Below are positions 5,472 to 8,500 of a DNA stretch of 8,500 nt, piece after piece. The stretch comes from an uncultured Slackia sp. Its GTDB lineage: Bacteria; Actinomycetota; Coriobacteriia; Coriobacteriales; Eggerthellaceae. The stretch spans positions 1 through 8,500 of the forward strand of contig CAKUEV010000075.1 in NCBI GenBank assembly GCA_934646845.1, in the 5' to 3' direction. The notes under the pieces were generated by a model. That model did no database searches and was not told the origin of the DNA. It saw nothing but the letters and a program-made list of their open reading frames with translations. The position numbers were made by a program, and so were the translations under genes. Numbering within the stretch: the first letter of the stretch is position 1; every line of letters begins with the position of its first letter.

Positions 5472-8030
5472 ATGGGAATTCGCATTGCGCTTGCCGGCAA
5501 CCCGAACTGCGGCAAGACGACGATGTTCAACGACCTGACAGGCGCCAACCAATATGTTGGCAACTGGCCGGGCGTTACCGTCGAGAAAAAAGAGGGTAAG
5601 TACACCAAGGACAAAGAGGTCATTATCACCGACCTTCCGGGCATCTATTCGCTCTCGCCTTATTCGCCCGAAGAAATCGTTGCGCGCGATTACCTGCTTG
5701 ATGGCGGCCCCGACGCTGTTATCAATCTGGTTGACGCGACCAATCTTGAGCGCAATCTGTACCTCACGAGCCAAATCTTGAACCTGGGCGTGCCTGTGGT
5801 TTTGGCCCTGAACATGATGGACTTGGTCGAGAAAAACGGGGACAAGATCGATGTCGATGGTCTGTCCAAGCAGCTCGGCTGCCCGGTCGTTCCTACTTCG
5901 GCGCTTCGTGGCCGCGGTATGGAAGACGTCGTGAATGCCGCCATTGAGGCTGCGAAGGCAAAAAAGGCGCCCGAATCTCAGATGAAGTTCGATGCCGTCG
6001 TTGAGGAGGCTATCGCCAAAATCGAGGGTATTTTGGGCTCGAAGGTTTCTCCTTCCACCTCGCGCTGGTATGCCATCAAGCTTTTCGAGGGCGAGCAGAA
6101 AACCATCGACGACCTGAAGCTTTCGGCGAGCGAGCTCAAGGCTATCGACGAGGTTCGTGACGCAATCGAGAACAAGCTCGATGACGACGCTGAATCGATT
6201 GTAACGAGTGAGCGATATAACGCCATTTCGCACGTTATCGACAAGACGGTGAAACGCTCCCGCACGGGCCTGACCACTTCTCAGAAGATCGACCGCGTGG
6301 TCACCAATCGTTGGCTGGGCCTGCCCATCTTCATCGTTATCATGTTCTTCGTATATTGGCTTGCGGTTACGGTGGGCACGGGCCCTGTGACCGACTGGGC
6401 TAACGACGGCATCTCAGGCGATGGCTACCTCTATACCGGCCAGGCTGCCTACGAAGAGGCCGAGGGCGAATATGAAGATGCCCAGGGCGTTGTTGAGGCT
6501 TACGTCACCAATATCTACGGCATGGACGAGGTTCGCGACGTTCCGAGCGATGAAAGCCAGGAAGTGCTTGACGCGCTTGCCGTGGCCGAGCCCGAGGACG
6601 ATGCCGACGAAGACGCTGTCGCTGAATACGAAGACGCTCAAGCGACGGTGAAAGACTTCGAGGAAAAGGCCGAGGCTGAAAATGCCGTTGCCACCATCGA
6701 GGTTGAGGACGAGGACGGCGTGACCTCTGAAGAGGAAGTCGACTTCGACGCCTACAAGGAGGCCGTTGAGGTCGCCGAGCCCGATCCGGCCGATTATGGC
6801 CTGTGGATTCCTGGCCTTGGCGCGATCATCGCCGATGCCATGGAATCAGCCGACGTTGCTCCGTGGTTGCAGTCGCTCGTTAACGACGGCATCGTCGCCG
6901 GCGTTGGCGCGGTTATCGGCTTCATCCCGCAGATGATCATTCTGTTCTTGCTGCTGGGCATTCTTGAGCTGTGCGGTTATATGTCGCGCGTCGCCTTCAT
7001 CATGGACCGCGTGTTCCGCAAGTTCGGCCTTTCCGGCAAGTCGTTCATTCCTATGCTTATTGCGTCTGGCTGCGGTGTGCCTGCGGTTATGGCGACCAAG
7101 ACCATCGAAAATGAGATGGATCGCCGCATGACCATCATGACCACCACCATGATTCCGTGCGGTGCGAAGATGCCTATTATCGCGCTCGTGTTCGGCGCGC
7201 TGGCAACGGGCAATTCCGATGATACCTGGTGGGTTGCTCCGCTCTTCTACTTCATGGGCGTTGTGGCGATTATCATCTCTGGCATCATGCTGAAGAAGAC
7301 CAAGCTTTTCGCCGGTGAGGCCACGCCGTTCGTTATGGAGCTGCCTGAATATCACATGCCTACCGTGAAGAGCGTGCTGCTTTCCATGTGGGAGCGCGTG
7401 AAGGGCTACATCATCAAGGCTGGTACGATTATCTTCCTGTCCACTATCGTTATTTGGTTCCTCATGAACTTTGGCGATGCGGGCGACGGCTTCGGTCTGC
7501 TTGACGCCGATGCGCCTGACTACATGGACTACAGCCTTATGGCTGGCCTTGGCAATTTGCTCGCTTGGATTTTCGCTCCTCTTGGATTTGACAATTGGCA
7601 GGCTGCGGCAACCACGATTACCGGCTTGGTTGCTAAGGAAAATGTCGTCGCTACCGTTGGCATCATCACCCAGCTTTCCAGCTATGGCGAGTCCGACCCC
7701 GCTCTGTGGCTTGGCTTCGGTCAGATGATCGGTGGCGGTGCGGCTGCGATCTCGGCTTTCTGCGCATTCAACCTTCTGTGCGCTCCGTGCTTTGCGGCCA
7801 TGGGCACCATTCGTCAGCAGCAGGCCTCTGCGAAATGGTTCTGGATTACCATCGGCTATCTGTGCGGCTTCGCATGGTGCGTTGGCCTGATGATTTACCA
7901 GTTCGTGGGCCTCGCGACGGGCGAGATTGGCTTCAACTTCTGGACCATCATCGCTATCGCCGTTGCTGCGGCTATGCTGTTCCAGATTTTCCGTCCCATG
8001 CCTCAGCATAAGGACGAACAGGCGAAATAG
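5472..8030 (+). CDS. feoB: Ferrous iron transporter FeoB with acidic extracytoplasmic insertion
   Basis: An 852-aa Fe(II) importer in the cytoplasmic membrane. The N-terminal G-domain is complete: G1 GNPNCGKT (residues 9-16), G2 Thr36 in GVT, G3 DLPG (54-57), G4 NMMD (114-117), G5 SA (143-144). A helical guanine-nucleotide-dissociation-inhibitor-like domain follows (about 170-275). Membrane helix 1 is near 284-304. The FeoB gate motifs are present: SGCGVPAVMATKT (Cys534), MIPCGAKMP (Cys563), TGLVAKENVVATVG, and LLCAPCFAAMGTIR (Cys770, Cys773). Residues about 319-441, between helix 1 and the next helices, form an insertion absent from typical FeoB. It has about 44 Asp/Glu against 4 Lys/Arg, no Cys or His, and a repeated EYEDAQ (333-338 and 385-390). 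This makes the protein longer than most FeoB proteins. The ATG at 5472 follows GAAAGG 6 bases upstream and places G1 at the usual position. Confidence 0.97.
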   Translation: MGIRIALAGNPNCGKTTMFNDLTGANQYVGNWPGVTVEKKEGKYTKDKEVIITDLPGIYSLSPYSPEEIVARDYLLDGGPDAVINLVDATNLERNLYLTSQILNLGVPVVLALNMMDLVEKNGDKIDVDGLSKQLGCPVVPTSALRGRGMEDVVNAAIEAAKAKKAPESQMKFDAVVEEAIAKIEGILGSKVSPSTSRWYAIKLFEGEQKTIDDLKLSASELKAIDEVRDAIENKLDDDAESIVTSERYNAISHVIDKTVKRSRTGLTTSQKIDRVVTNRWLGLPIFIVIMFFVYWLAVTVGTGPVTDWANDGISGDGYLYTGQAAYEEAEGEYEDAQGVVEAYVTNIYGMDEVRDVPSDESQEVLDALAVAEPEDDADEDAVAEYEDAQATVKDFEEKAEAENAVATIEVEDEDGVTSEEEVDFDAYKEAVEVAEPDPADYGLWIPGLGAIIADAMESADVAPWLQSLVNDGIVAGVGAVIGFIPQMIILFLLLGILELCGYMSRVAFIMDRVFRKFGLSGKSFIPMLIASGCGVPAVMATKTIENEMDRRMTIMTTTMIPCGAKMPIIALVFGALATGNSDDTWWVAPLFYFMGVVAIIISGIMLKKTKLFAGEATPFVMELPEYHMPTVKSVLLSMWERVKGYIIKAGTIIFLSTIVIWFLMNFGDAGDGFGLLDADAPDYMDYSLMAGLGNLLAWIFAPLGFDNWQAAATTITGLVAKENVVATVGIITQLSSYGESDPALWLGFGQMIGGGAAAISAFCAFNLLCAPCFAAMGTIRQQQASAKWFWITIGYLCGFAWCVGLMIYQFVGLATGEIGFNFWTIIAIAVAAAMLFQIFRPMPQHKDEQAK

Positions 8031-8076
8031 CCTGTGAATTCGACGCCGACGAGCTCTGATTGCTGGCCTAGGTAGA

Positions 8077-8106
8077 AAAGGTGCCCCGCTATTGCGGGGC
8101 ACCTTT
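8077..8106 (+). terminator. Strong intrinsic terminator after feoB
   Basis: A perfect 13-bp stem (AAAGGTGCCCCGC at 8077-8089, GCGGGGCACCTTT at 8094-8106) around a TATT loop, 46 bases after the feoB stop. The A-rich 5' arm and T-rich 3' arm make it symmetric, so it could work on both strands, though no minus-strand gene is apparent. Confidence 0.9.
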
Positions 8107-8228
8107 CGTTCGGCGGCAAGCTCGTGGCTCAGTATGGATAGATGCGCCCCCTGCGTAAAGGATTGGGGCAACTTTTGTCACTTTTTAACGATTTCATTTA
8201 CGCTGGGCCCTCACGACGCCTTGAAAAT

Positions 8229-8242
8229 GTCAAATATGTGAC
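8229..8242 (+). promoter_or_regulatory. Candidate CRP/FNR-like operator upstream of the Cys-rich gene
   Basis: GTCA, six bases, TGAC form a symmetric site within the 245-base gap (8107-8351) between the feoB terminator and the next gene. Size and half-site spacing fit the CRP/FNR superfamily in general, but the half-sites are short and match no exact consensus. The gap must contain a promoter because the terminator separates this gene from feoB. I see no convincing -35/-10 pair and no other gene in it. Confidence 0.2.
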
Positions 8243-8351
8243 CCTTGGGAAACATTTACTCAATCAGGAGCAATTGCGCAGCCAAAAGCGGTAAAGTACC
8301 TGGTGAATGAAAGCATGGCGCGCATGTGCGCCCAATTGAAACGAGGCCGCT

Positions 8352-8500
8352 ATGGTTATGAATATGGCGACAGCCATTGTACTGGCGATTTTGATTGCCT
8401 GTGTGTGTCTATCGGTTCGCCTGATGATGAAAAAAGGCATGTGTGGCGAGAAAGAGATGTGCGGTTCATGCTCGGGGCACTGCAGTGGAGGCTGCTCGGC
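8352..8500 (+). CDS. FeoB-associated Cys-rich membrane protein (partial)
   Basis: The first 49 codons are present and the window ends inside the gene. An N-terminal hydrophobic helix (about residues 5-22, TAIVLAILIACVCLSV) is followed by a basic RLMMKKG stretch and then a Cys-rich tail (MCGEK, MCGSCSGHCSGGC). This layout is that of the small single-pass FeoB-associated Cys-rich membrane proteins found next to feoB in many anaerobes, proposed to stand in for FeoC; their mechanism is not settled. The Cys/His cluster could bind Fe or another metal, or a cluster. ATG at 8352 is preferred, with ACGAGG 5 bases upstream; ATGs at 8358 and 8364 are alternatives. It lies beyond the feoB terminator, so it is probably transcribed from its own promoter. 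Confidence 0.85.
   Translation, partial: MVMNMATAIVLAILIACVCLSVRLMMKKGMCGEKEMCGSCSGHCSGGCS

Noticed and set aside
6846..8171. A 441-codon minus-strand open frame opposite feoB
   Set aside because: It is antisense to the conserved FeoB membrane domain, is rich in His and Arg, and runs through the terminator hairpin. It is a shadow of feoB codon use.
8307..8339. A 10-codon open frame (MKAWRACAPN) just before the Cys-rich gene
   Set aside because: It has no ribosome binding site and no codon run suggesting a leader peptide. The GGCGC/GCGCC inverted repeat there (8317-8332) has no T-tract, so an attenuator cannot be supported.

Overview
The window looks like chromosomal DNA from a high-GC actinobacterium, most probably class Coriobacteriia, family Eggerthellaceae (relatives of Eggerthella, Adlercreutzia, Slackia). 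I infer this from overall protein style and from the pairing of a Tad pilus locus rich in TadE-like proteins with a feoA-feoA-feoB locus. No rRNA or other taxonomic marker is present, so the family assignment is inference.

Region 1 (1-4448, all + strand) is the 3' end of a Tad (type IVb, Flp) pilus operon. It holds the C-terminal end of TadC with an apparently damaged upstream part, a Flp pilin, a second small pilin-like protein, a TadE-like pseudopilin, a large 628-aa TadG-like membrane-anchored protein, a second TadE-like protein, a DUF192 protein and a small zinc-ribbon protein of unknown function. Genes from the second pilin to the DUF192 gene overlap (two ATGA and one GTGA junctions plus longer overlaps), which indicates one translationally coupled transcript. 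Four of the proteins carry the same class III prepilin-peptidase signature, Gly|Gln-x-Thr-[Thr/Val]-Glu. The ATPase (TadA), TadB and the prepilin peptidase are not in the window and would be expected upstream or elsewhere.

Region 2 (4449-8500, + strand) is a ferrous iron uptake locus: feoA, a second diverged feoA, feoB, and the start of a FeoB-associated Cys-rich membrane protein cut by the window end. FeoB imports Fe(II) using its cytoplasmic G-domain. The FeoA proteins are small SH3-like accessory proteins, and the Cys-rich protein is a common membrane partner in non-enterobacterial Feo systems. The leaders are unusually structured: direct repeats before feoA1, GC hairpins between the two feoA genes, and a terminator followed by a foldable 5' leader before feoB. 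A strong symmetric terminator closes feoB.

Most worth a second look: (a) a roughly 120-residue, extremely acidic, internally repeated insertion in the first extracytoplasmic loop of FeoB; (b) the feoA2-feoB leader, which can form two mutually exclusive stems; (c) the damaged tadC; (d) the DUF192 and zinc-ribbon genes coupled to the pilus operon. I found no CRISPR array, tRNA, rRNA, transposase or phage gene.
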